Shown piece by piece: positions 24,692-32,577 of a DNA stretch of 64,000 nt. Location: NCBI GenBank assembly GCA_000955785.1, contig JYOD01000117.1, forward strand, positions 1 to 64,000. The letters run 5' to 3'. Origin of the DNA: Burkholderiaceae bacterium 16 (GTDB lineage Bacteria > Pseudomonadota > Gammaproteobacteria > Burkholderiales > Burkholderiaceae). Numbering within the stretch: the stretch's first letter is position 1; each line of letters opens with the position of its first letter. The notes below the pieces were generated by a model. The model made no database searches and was not told the origin of the DNA. It saw nothing but the letters and a program-made list of their open reading frames with translations. The translations under genes and the position numbers were made by a program.

Positions 24692-26074
24692 CTAGTGCGA
24701 GACGTCTTCGAGTGCCCGCCCTTTCGTTTCCACACCCAATACGAGGACCGCCAGCGCCGCCACGACGAAGGAGAGCGCACCCAATGTGAATACACCCCCC
24801 TGCCCGGCCAAAGGCAGCAGCACGCCAACGAGGTAGGGTCCGGCTAAGGAGCCAATGCGACCGATGGAAGATGCGAAGCCGGAGCCAGTGGCACGCGAGC
24901 GTGTGGGATAGAGTTCCGGGGTGTAGGCGTACAAGACTGACCACATGCCGAACAGAAAGAACTGCATGCAAAGACCAGCCGCAATAAGTTGCTCCACTGG
25001 AACGCGATGCACGGCCGCTTGGCCGTAGAGGAACGCAGCGCCAGCGCTACCCAGCAACATGAGAGCGCAGGTTGGCTTGCGCCCCCACTTCTCCAACAAC
25101 CATGCGGAAAACATGAATCCCGGAATGCCTGCCAGGGAAATATAGACCGTATAGAGTACCGACTTGGTCACGGCATAGCCGGCTTGTTGCAGCAGTGCTC
25201 CCAGCCAGGTAGTCAGTCCGTAATAACCAAGTAGCGCGAAGAACCAGACGGACCACAGCATGATGGTGCGGCGCGCGTAAGGGCCCTGCCAGATTTCCAC
25301 AAAGCGTGCCTTGCGGTTGGATACCTGCGGAGGTGGCGCGTAGATGTCCGCGACAGCTGGCAATGGGCGTCCCCATGCACGTTGGACGTGAGCTTCGATG
25401 CCTGCCATCACGGAGTCGGCTTCACTGCGACGACCGACATCTTCCAGCCAGCGCGGAGACTCGGGAACACGGCGGCGCACCACGAATACAAAGACAGCAG
25501 GCAGCGATAGCGCAATGAAGATTCCGCGCCAGCCGACAATGGGCAGGAAAATGTAAGTAAGCGCGCCGGCTGCAATGAAGCCGATGGGCCAGAACCCTTC
25601 CAGAATGGCCACGTACTTACCGCGACTCTTCGCCGGCACGATCTCGGAGACCATCGATAAGCCGATCGGGAACTCCATGCCCATGCCAAAGCCAAGCAGT
25701 ACCCGACAGAGCATCAGCGCCGTTACGCTATCGGCGAACCCGCACATCAGACTGCCGAGCCCCCAGAAGACCATACTTACCTGGAAGACGGGCTTGCGAC
25801 CGAAGCGGTCGGCCAGCAGGCCCGCGATTGCGGCGCCAAGAAACATGCCGAGGAAACTCGAACTGGCCAGCAGGCCCGCCTGGGCGGCAGTGAGTGCGAA
25901 TTCCGCCTTGATCGAGCCGAGGACAAAGGTCATCAGGCCCAAATCCATTGAATCAAAGAACCACGCGGTGGCGATGATGCCGAATAGCGAACGCTGATAT
26001 CCGGTCATGGGTAAGCGTTCGAGGCGAGCAGCGATGCCCGCCTCTATCTTGAGGGCGCCTGCCGACATATCCAT
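24692..26074 (-). CDS. MFS transporter (organic acid/sugar-type)
   Basis: A 460-residue 12-helix permease. Family motifs are LLADRFGRKPVFQ in loop 2-3, PESPRWLEDVGRR in the central loop and ELYPTRSRATGSGFASSIGRIG in the C-terminal half. This pattern is seen in aromatic-acid and metabolite:H+ symporters. AAGGAG lies just before ATG 26074. A perfect ATCTAATATATTAGAT palindrome is 43 bases upstream and a strong terminator follows, so it is probably its own transcript under the module GntR. It likely imports the compound degraded by the hydroxylase, hydrolase and dehydrogenase. Confidence 0.85.
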   Translation of the reverse strand: MDMSAGALKIEAGIAARLERLPMTGYQRSLFGIIATAWFFDSMDLGLMTFVLGSIKAEFALTAAQAGLLASSSFLGMFLGAAIAGLLADRFGRKPVFQVSMVFWGLGSLMCGFADSVTALMLCRVLLGFGMGMEFPIGLSMVSEIVPAKSRGKYVAILEGFWPIGFIAAGALTYIFLPIVGWRGIFIALSLPAVFVFVVRRRVPESPRWLEDVGRRSEADSVMAGIEAHVQRAWGRPLPAVADIYAPPPQVSNRKARFVEIWQGPYARRTIMLWSVWFFALLGYYGLTTWLGALLQQAGYAVTKSVLYTVYISLAGIPGFMFSAWLLEKWGRKPTCALMLLGSAGAAFLYGQAAVHRVPVEQLIAAGLCMQFFLFGMWSVLYAYTPELYPTRSRATGSGFASSIGRIGSLAGPYLVGVLLPLAGQGGVFTLGALSFVVAALAVLVLGVETKGRALEDVSH

Positions 26075-26116
26075 GTCTGTCTCCTTGGGTACGACGGCCT
26101 CCTGGCGTGCCGTCTG

Positions 26117-26132
26117 ATCTAATATATTAGAT
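26117..26132. promoter_or_regulatory. Operator, GntR-module site 1
   Basis: ATCTAATATATTAGAT is a perfect 16-bp palindrome upstream of the MFS gene. An identical copy lies at 28281-28296, and the flanking GGAT is also shared. Confidence 0.8.
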
Positions 26133-26220
26133 GGATTGTAGTAGCATTCAAATAATAAACGTACTGGCTAGGGAAACTACGTAGGTACCAGAGCTGCGGG
26201 ACGTGGCGCCCTGAGATGCG

Positions 26221-27507
26221 TTAAACCGCGCGTAGCGCGCCGCCCGCAGCAGCTTGTGAGGGGCAGAACGAACTGGAAAACTCGCCGCGCCAGGCACCGC
26301 GGATAATGCTGGAGTAGCGTGAGGATACGTCGGCAACCGGGAATGCCTCGGCCAGGCGGGTCACGGCGAGCGCGTCCGCCGTCAGTGCGACAAGCTGTGA
26401 CTCCGGAATGCCGAACGAGGCCAGGTCACCGGGGATCCCCACAGCTTCTACCATCGCCCGGATGACGTGTGGCAGCCGGGCGATGGCCTCGGCTTCATCC
26501 GTCTCCTCGATACCGAACATTCTTGCGATCTCCAGCAGTTCCGCCGCGCGCTCATGCTGGAGGGCATCCAGGACATACGGCAGCACTACTGCGTTAGTGC
26601 TGCCGTGGGACTTGTGCGTGATTCCGGCGACGCCGTATGCAATGCCATGCACGGCATTCAATCCCGCACTTCCGTACGACAAGGCGGCATAGAGACTTGC
26701 GTAGCACATCCCTACGCGTGCCTCAGTGTCCTTGCCGTCTTGATAGGCGCGCAGTAAGTACCTGGCGCACAGCCGGATCGATTCTCGCGCAAACAGCATC
26801 GTCAACGCGTTGCGGCCACTGTAGCCCGGGTCAGGGTGACCACCGCGATTGAACTGTGCCGAATCCAAGGTGAGAAAGGATTCAATGGCATGCGTCAGCG
26901 CATCGATGCCCGCGTCTGCAGTGACGCGCGGTGGGCAGCTATAGGTAAATTCGGGATCGATGAGAGCGATGCCAGGGCGCAAGCGGTTGTCCATCACTGC
27001 GACTTTGGTGGCATTGTCTGGGTCGACCAGGATCGCGCCGGGCGTTGCCTCGGAACCGGTACCTGCCGTAGTGGGCAGTGCGATCAGAGGTAGCACTGCG
27101 GTCGCGCTGTCGATTGCGACGACAAAATCGCCGATCGGCCGCCCGGCGGGCAGGGTCAGGCAAAGTGCCTTGGCCAAGTCGATGCTGCTGCCGCCGCCCA
27201 GCGCAATGATATGGTCAAGTTGGCGGCCGCCCAATCGGCGGCGGACATCGGCAGTGGCCGCATCGCACAGCGTGGTCGTGGGGTCCGCCATACCACCGTC
27301 ATAAACAAGGGTCTCGACGCCGCGCGCGCGGGCCGCTTCTACATATTTGCTCACCCACGGCATATGTGTGGTGAAGTAGATGTCCGTGACGAGCAGCCCG
27401 GTACGATAGCCCAGGTGCTGGAGCAACTCCGGCAACTGCGCCCGTGTGCCGGCCCCTATGATCAGTCGTGACGGTGCACAGAAATAGACAAGATCTTCAA
27501 CTCTCAT
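26221..27507 (-). CDS. Iron-containing alcohol dehydrogenase
   Basis: A 428-residue group III dehydrogenase. The NAD(P)-binding GGGSSIDLAKAL and TTAGTGSEATPGAI segments are present, as are metal-ligand regions ADAGIDALTHAIESF, NAVHGIAYG and THKSHG. Family relatives include maleylacetate reductases and various alcohol dehydrogenases. GGAG precedes ATG 27507, which overlaps the stop of the upstream hydrolase (ATGA), so the two are translationally coupled. It probably oxidises an alcohol released by the hydrolase or made by the hydroxylase; the substrate is not known. Confidence 0.87.
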   Translation of the reverse strand: MRVEDLVYFCAPSRLIIGAGTRAQLPELLQHLGYRTGLLVTDIYFTTHMPWVSKYVEAARARGVETLVYDGGMADPTTTLCDAATADVRRRLGGRQLDHIIALGGGSSIDLAKALCLTLPAGRPIGDFVVAIDSATAVLPLIALPTTAGTGSEATPGAILVDPDNATKVAVMDNRLRPGIALIDPEFTYSCPPRVTADAGIDALTHAIESFLTLDSAQFNRGGHPDPGYSGRNALTMLFARESIRLCARYLLRAYQDGKDTEARVGMCYASLYAALSYGSAGLNAVHGIAYGVAGITHKSHGSTNAVVLPYVLDALQHERAAELLEIARMFGIEETDEAEAIARLPHVIRAMVEAVGIPGDLASFGIPESQLVALTADALAVTRLAEAFPVADVSSRYSSIIRGAWRGEFSSSFCPSQAAAGGALRAV

Positions 27508-28265
27508 GGCAACTCCAGTGGGGAAACGGATGAGGGCCTGGCAGGCCAACGCGTTAGTCGATCCAACTGCGCTCGAATAGCGTGGGCGACCTGGACCGTG
27601 TTTTGGGAAAGCAAGCTATGGCCGCCGCCGTCGAGCATCGTCAGTTCCGCATTGGGTAAGCCGTTTGCGAGGGTGAAGGCATGCCCCACAGGACAGTCAT
27701 CGTCATGGCTGCCATGCACCACGAGAGCCGGTATGTCGATTTCACCAAGCCTCGGACGCTGGTCGGTGGCATACAGGGCTCGCCAGGTCCATGCCACCGT
27801 CGTGTGGTCTGCGGCTTCCGTCAGCCCCAGCCTGTGCTCCCGCGCGGCAATCTCTTTCACCAGGGAATCCGGCGCAAGCGACTCGAACCACGACACTGCA
27901 TTCAGTTGCGGCGTACCGGAAAGCAGGATCAGTCCGCATGGTGCAGATACGCCAAAATTAGCGTGTCCTCCATAGAGGTATTCCAATGCCACCGATACGC
28001 CCATACTCCAGCCGGCGAGGATAAATGGACGACCCGATGCATGCATTTGAATGGTCCGTTGGAGCTCCCTCGCATAAGCCGCCAAGGTGCAGTCTGCAGG
28101 TGAACAAGGCCTCGGAGCGCGCCCACGCCCAGGCAGGTTCGGTAGCACAAAGGTGCAGGTGTCCTGCAGTTCACGCGCAAGCGGCAGCCACGCCGCGCGT
28201 GTGCCCTGTATGCCATGCACGGCGACCACCAAGACCGGACCCGTGCCGACCGAAATGACATCCAT
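27504..28265 (-). CDS. Alpha/beta-fold hydrolase
   Basis: A 253-residue alpha/beta hydrolase. The nucleophile elbow is GWSMG (S87); VVHGSHDDDCP supplies the acid and GGGHSLL the histidine of the triad, and the oxyanion region is VHGIQGTRAAW. No signal peptide, so it is cytoplasmic. It is the first gene of a two-gene unit with the iron alcohol dehydrogenase (4-base overlap). The palindrome at 28281 is 15 bases upstream of its start, within the expected promoter, so repression by the divergent GntR protein is likely. It may be an esterase or lactonase. Confidence 0.85.
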   Translation of the reverse strand: MDVISVGTGPVLVVAVHGIQGTRAAWLPLARELQDTCTFVLPNLPGRGRAPRPCSPADCTLAAYARELQRTIQMHASGRPFILAGWSMGVSVALEYLYGGHANFGVSAPCGLILLSGTPQLNAVSWFESLAPDSLVKEIAAREHRLGLTEAADHTTVAWTWRALYATDQRPRLGEIDIPALVVHGSHDDDCPVGHAFTLANGLPNAELTMLDGGGHSLLSQNTVQVAHAIRAQLDRLTRWPARPSSVSPLELP

Positions 28266-28280
28266 GTTCTACCCCCAGAC

Positions 28281-28296
28281 ATCTAATATATTAGAT
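28281..28296. promoter_or_regulatory. Operator, GntR-module site 2
   Basis: ATCTAATATATTAGAT, identical to site 1, lies between the divergent hydrolase and GntR genes and so could control both. Confidence 0.8.
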
Positions 28297-28391
28297 GGAT
28301 CATAGCAGTCGATCAGAGAAACGCAAGAGCTCAGTCGTTGATGCGTACGACTCATATACAATTGGTATCTCGCGAACTCGAATGAGCAGCA

Positions 28392-29117
28392 ATGACTGGC
28401 AAGACTGCATCTCGCACCAAGGCCGCCGCGCCCCCAGAGCCGGATGAGACGACCGACAACGTTGCGGGACAACGCGGCCGGCTGACTGATCTGGCCTACG
28501 AACAGATCGAGGAAGCCATTGTCACGTTGCGGTTGGCACCCGGTACGTCAATCTCCGAGTTGCAACTCAGCGAGCTAACAGGCATAGGGCGCACTCCCAT
28601 TCGAGAGGCTATCCAGCGCCTTGCCCGAGAGCATCTGATCATCGTGCTGCCGCAGCGCGGATTGTTGATTCCACCGATCGATGTCGGAAAGCAGTTGCGT
28701 TTATTGGAGACACGGCGCGAAGTGGAGCGCCTGATTTGCCGAAGCGCAGCGCGCCGGGCCACGCCGGAGCAGCGCGAGCACTTCACGCGTCTAGCCCGGG
28801 AGTTCGCCCAGTCAGCAAGAGTCGGAGATGATGTCTCGTTTGTGCGCGCGGATCGCGAGTTCAATGAGTTGTGCCTCGTGGCCGCCCGCAATGAGTTCGC
28901 CGAAGGCGCCATGCGCTTGATGCACGGGCTATCCCGGCGCTTCTGGTATTTGCACTACAAGGAAGCGGCCGACTTACCGATGATGGCTAAGCTGCATGCC
29001 AACGTTGCCGGCGCTATCGCCAAGGGAGATGTCGATGGAGCCGGCAAAGCCCTTGATGCGCTGCTGGATAATATCGAAGACTTCACGCGCGCCACTGTCC
29101 TCGGGGACAGGCGCTAA
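28392..29117 (+). CDS. GntR-family (FCD) transcriptional regulator
   Basis: A 241-residue regulator. The winged helix-turn-helix (LAYEQIEEAIVTLRLAPGTS ... SELQLSELTGIGRTPIREAIQRL) is followed by an all-helical FCD effector domain with the usual metal/ligand residues (VRADREFNELCL). It is divergent from the hydrolase/dehydrogenase pair. The three CTAATATATTAG palindromes are its probable binding sites, since GntR proteins bind short palindromes and no other regulator is nearby. Effector unknown. Confidence 0.88.
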   Translation: MTGKTASRTKAAAPPEPDETTDNVAGQRGRLTDLAYEQIEEAIVTLRLAPGTSISELQLSELTGIGRTPIREAIQRLAREHLIIVLPQRGLLIPPIDVGKQLRLLETRREVERLICRSAARRATPEQREHFTRLAREFAQSARVGDDVSFVRADREFNELCLVAARNEFAEGAMRLMHGLSRRFWYLHYKEAADLPMMAKLHANVAGAIAKGDVDGAGKALDALLDNIEDFTRATVLGDRR

Positions 29118-29477
29118 TCCTGCACTGCGGCGGATACGCTTTGAATTGGCGGACCGGACCCGTGCGTGCGACGGCGAGGAGTATGCCTATCGGGTCTGGA
29201 TCGACCCAAGCAGACGCATCGCTGCGGGGGCCTCCTCTTCTAATTTGCGACGCAGCCAATGAGCATGGGTCGAGCGGAAATCAGCGACAGAGCGCGTGCT
29301 GGCCAAGGGCTGGGCGTCCGTACAGAGCCGGGACAACATGCGGCCAAGGCCCAGTTCGAGCAGTATCCGCACGCCGGACTCCGCGAGCTCGCATAGAAAA
29401 TCGCACAAGTGAATCAGCCCGGATATCGCCAAGGACGGGAAGAACAGGAAGAACACCCAACTCCAAACTGTCCGGCT
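29118..29477. other. 360-bp intergenic region, no clear gene
   Basis: It separates the GntR gene from the convergent IclR fusion gene. A minus-strand frame (29187-29456) ends in an arginine-rich helical stretch (HAHWLRRKLEEEAPAAMRLL) that could be a gene scrap, but it lacks a good start. No confident terminator seen. Confidence 0.35.
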
Positions 29478-31088
29478 TTAAACCTTTACTTCGAACAAGC
29501 ATCCGGACTGTGGCGCCTTGGCCAGCGTTTCCAGCGACACCTGCTGTCGCGAGGTGGTGATGTAGAGCGTATCCATGTTCGCGCCACCGATGGCAACGTC
29601 GCTGGGGCACGGCACTGGCATGCCGACCACGCGTTCGAGCGTGCCGTCGCGCGTGAAGCGCACCACGCTCCAGCCTTCGCATAGCGCCGTCCAGATGCCG
29701 CCATTGCTGTCCAGCGCGAGCCCGCTCAGCTTGCCCGCCCCGGGCGGCATGCTGGCCAGGCGACGCACCGCCGTTGAGCCAGGCTGCAGCATCAGGATGG
29801 CGCCGGAGGCCGGCGTGGTGGCATAGAGGGTTTCGTCCGCCGCGCTCCAGCACAGCGCCTGCACCGCTTCGCCAATATGCCAGTGCGCATCGAGGCTGCC
29901 ATCGGCTCGCAGTAGACCCACCGCGGAGCCACCCTCGGCGGACTCCGTCGCAGCCCACACCGCGTTGGCCTGCCCGCCTTCGCCGCTGCCCTCGCCCCCC
30001 TCGCAGAAAGCCTGCAACGGTGCGCGGATCCAGCCTTCCAGCGGGCGCCGGCTGCCGTCCGCCGCGATGGCCTCCGCGCCGCCCTCATGCATGGCCCATA
30101 CTTCGTCGCCAAGCAGCAGCAGCCCGGTCACCGGTACCTCCAGGCGCACCAACTGCTCGTCGCGCACAGGGTTCTGTGTGGTGTCGAGCACGCGCACCGA
30201 CGGCGCCAGCACGTCAGCCCAGTACAGCCGCTGACGCTGCGGGCACCACAGCGGATGCGCGCCTTGGAATGCCCACGGCCCAGGCACCGCCGTTACCGAG
30301 GCATCGCCGGCGGGCAGGCGCAAGCCTTCGAGTTGCGCGCCGATGCGGCGGGCGGCCTGCGCCACCTCGGGGCCGAGCAGCTCCAGCCGCGCGCGTGTCA
30401 ACCGGTAGGCCGGGCCGGCAACGCTGATTGCGCCACGGACCACTCCCTCCGGATCGACGATGGGCGCACCCACGCAGCGCACGCCCAGCACAATCTCTTC
30501 GTCGTCGATGGCGTAGCCGCGCGCGGCGGTGATATTGAGTTCCGCGTTGAGGCGGCGCCGGTCTGTAATAGTGAGCGGCGTGAGTGCCTTAAGCGTGAGT
30601 TCGCGCACGATGGCGTCGCGCGCCGGGCCCGCCATGGCCGAAAGGATGGCTTTGCCTTGGCTGGTGCAGTGAACCGGCTTGCGCTGGCCCAGTACCGCCG
30701 CGGAGCGCTCGCTGTGCGCGCCGTCGCAGCGTTCCAGCGAGATCACCTCCAGCCCATCAAGCGTGGCGAGGTAGCAGGTCTCGCCGGTCAGGTCGCGCAG
30801 GCCGCGCATCTCATGTGAGGCGGCGGCCACCAGGTCCGGCATGGTATAGGCCTGTCGCGCCATCTCGAAGCAGCGAAAGCCCAGCCGGTACACCTTGCGC
30901 AGCGGATCGCGCCGCAGCATACCGCGGGCCACCAGCGTGGCCAGCAGGCGGTACACCGTGGTTCGCGGCAGCGCGAGTTGCGCCGTCAGGTCGGACTGGC
31001 TGATGCCGCCGGGGTTGGCACCCACGGCTTCGAGCACGTCGATGGCCTTCTCAATTGCGCCGGTACCGTCACCGGGATTAACTGACAT
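29478..31088 (-). CDS. IclR regulator fused to SMP-30/gluconolactonase-like domain
   Basis: A 536-residue two-part protein. Residues 10-75 are an IclR winged helix (IEKAIDVLEAVGANPGGISQ ... TTVYRLLATLVARGML) and about 80-255 the IclR effector domain. From about 265 to the end is a six-bladed SMP-30-type propeller (GPWAFQGAHPLWCPQRQRLYWADV ... KLSGLALDSNGGIWTALC). SMP-30 enzymes open sugar lactones; fused here it may serve as the ligand sensor or couple catalysis to gene control. ATG 31088 is preferred; a TTG five codons earlier is possible. It is divergent from the sugar-acid operon, with a TCCCA-N5-TGGGA site between. Confidence 0.87.
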   Translation of the reverse strand: MSVNPGDGTGAIEKAIDVLEAVGANPGGISQSDLTAQLALPRTTVYRLLATLVARGMLRRDPLRKVYRLGFRCFEMARQAYTMPDLVAAASHEMRGLRDLTGETCYLATLDGLEVISLERCDGAHSERSAAVLGQRKPVHCTSQGKAILSAMAGPARDAIVRELTLKALTPLTITDRRRLNAELNITAARGYAIDDEEIVLGVRCVGAPIVDPEGVVRGAISVAGPAYRLTRARLELLGPEVAQAARRIGAQLEGLRLPAGDASVTAVPGPWAFQGAHPLWCPQRQRLYWADVLAPSVRVLDTTQNPVRDEQLVRLEVPVTGLLLLGDEVWAMHEGGAEAIAADGSRRPLEGWIRAPLQAFCEGGEGSGEGGQANAVWAATESAEGGSAVGLLRADGSLDAHWHIGEAVQALCWSAADETLYATTPASGAILMLQPGSTAVRRLASMPPGAGKLSGLALDSNGGIWTALCEGWSVVRFTRDGTLERVVGMPVPCPSDVAIGGANMDTLYITTSRQQVSLETLAKAPQSGCLFEVKV

Positions 31089-31217
31089 GGTGGCTTGTCT
31101 CAATATATGGAAAAAACGAAGCAGTCTGGCGGGGTCGCCCCTCTGCGAAGCATTTTAAGTTGCTGGGAAGTTCAATACCATGCAATCAGCCAGCACAGCT
31201 GACACGCAGCCAGATTT

Positions 31218-31234
31218 GTCCCACTGATTGGGAC
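31218..31234. promoter_or_regulatory. TCCCA-N5-TGGGA operator, site 1
   Basis: GTCCCACTGATTGGGAC lies between the divergent IclR-fusion gene and the RraA-like gene. The same inverted repeat recurs at 34414, 41293 and 46927. Confidence 0.75.
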
Positions 31235-31275
31235 GATGGCCGCCCCGACCATTTGCAACCTGGACAGCACGCATC

Positions 31276-32097
31276 ATGAGCACCAACCCCACCTTCGCGC
31301 CACCCCCGCCTCTTGCCACCATCCCCCAGCGTGCACCCGCGCCGCACGTGCCGGATTCGGTACTCGACCGCCTGGCCAAGGTGACCAGTGGCTCGCTGAC
31401 CACGCAGCTCTACATCAAAGGCTTCCGCCAGCCGGTATTGCACGGGCTGACACCGCTCAACCCCAAGGTCAAGCCTTTTGCCGGGCGCGCGTACACCATG
31501 CGCTTCATCCCGGCGCGCGAGGACATCGACGTCTACGGCAACCTTACCACCGAGCCTTCCGCCGACAACCTGCAATGGGTGGGCGTGGAGCAGATCGAGC
31601 CGGGCCATGTGCTGGTGATCGACAGCAACCGCGACGGCCGCGCCGCGTCGATGGGCAATATGCTGATCACGCGGATGATGATGCGCGGCGCCCGCGCGGT
31701 CATCACCGACGGCAGCTTCCGCGACGGAACGGAGCTGAGCCAGATGGATTTCCCGGTATGGAGCACGGGCGTGACCGCCACCACGCGGCTGTCCTATCAC
31801 CATGTGGCGGACCTGCAAGTGCCGATCGGCTGCGCCGGCGTGGCGATCTATCCAGGCGACGTGATTCACGGCGACGGCGACAACATCACCGTGATCCCCG
31901 CTCACCTGGCCGAGGAAATGGCCAACCTGTGCGAGAAGCGCGACGACATCGAAGCCTACCTGGCATTGCGCGTGCAGGCCGGCGAAGCGCTGTGGGGCCT
32001 GTACCCGCCGAGCGAAGCCACGCGCGCGCAGCATCGCGAATGGGTCGCCGCCGGCCGCCCGCCGATCCCGGCCGCCAAGCCCGCCGGCAGCCGCTGA
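31276..32097 (+). CDS. RraA-like family protein (aldolase/dehydratase type)
   Basis: A 273-residue member of the RraA-like superfamily. The metal-binding signature RGARAVITDGSFRDGTEL (about 135-152) and the GCAGVAIYPGDVIHGDGD loop are intact. Besides the RNase E regulator RraA, the family contains 4-hydroxy-2-oxoacid aldolases and dehydrating enzymes of sugar-acid pathways, which fits this locus better. The N-terminal extension (about 30 residues, proline-rich) is longer than in E. coli RraA. The start at 31276 has only a weak ribosome site. First gene of a four-gene unit. Confidence 0.78.
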   Translation: MSTNPTFAPPPPLATIPQRAPAPHVPDSVLDRLAKVTSGSLTTQLYIKGFRQPVLHGLTPLNPKVKPFAGRAYTMRFIPAREDIDVYGNLTTEPSADNLQWVGVEQIEPGHVLVIDSNRDGRAASMGNMLITRMMMRGARAVITDGSFRDGTELSQMDFPVWSTGVTATTRLSYHHVADLQVPIGCAGVAIYPGDVIHGDGDNITVIPAHLAEEMANLCEKRDDIEAYLALRVQAGEALWGLYPPSEATRAQHREWVAAGRPPIPAAKPAGSR

Positions 32098-32124
32098 ATC
32101 CGCCCAACCGGACACAAGACCAAG

Positions 32125-32577
32125 ATGACCGCCAAATTCACTCCCGAACAACACGCTGCGCTGATCCGCCGCTACTTCGACGCCTGCAACGCGGCCGACT
32201 ACGACGCGCTGGTGGACTGCTTCACGCCCGACGCCGTGCACTACTTCCCTGCCGGCCTGCCCGAAGTACCCTGGCGCACTGCCGACACTATCGCCAAAAA
32301 ATGGATCTGGTGCGTCGAAACGCTCGGCTCGCAATGGACGATCGAGCGCCTCATTGTCAGCCATGACAGCCCGGAGGCGATGATCGAATGGACGCACTGG
32401 AAAAACAAGAGCGGCACCGCGCTGCGCGGCGCCGAGTGGTACGACTTTGATCCGCAGACCGGCAAGATCGCCGAGATCCGCGCCTACTACGCCTCGCCCG
32501 CCGACAAGGCAACGCCTATCAACGAACTGGTGGCATTCGACTACGCGGGCCGCGGCTATCACCTGAAGAGCGTATGA
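32125..32577 (+). CDS. NTF2/SnoaL-like protein
   Basis: A 150-residue single-domain protein of the NTF2-like fold (ALIRRYFDACNAADYDALVDCFTPDAVHYFP at the start, then a beta-rich core and RAYYASP). Such proteins act as small isomerases, dehydratases or ligand-binding partners. Its place between an RraA-like enzyme and an aldehyde dehydrogenase suggests a dedicated step on the same sugar-acid intermediate. The stop overlaps the next start (ATGA). No catalytic residue can be assigned with confidence. Confidence 0.75.
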   Translation: MTAKFTPEQHAALIRRYFDACNAADYDALVDCFTPDAVHYFPAGLPEVPWRTADTIAKKWIWCVETLGSQWTIERLIVSHDSPEAMIEWTHWKNKSGTALRGAEWYDFDPQTGKIAEIRAYYASPADKATPINELVAFDYAGRGYHLKSV

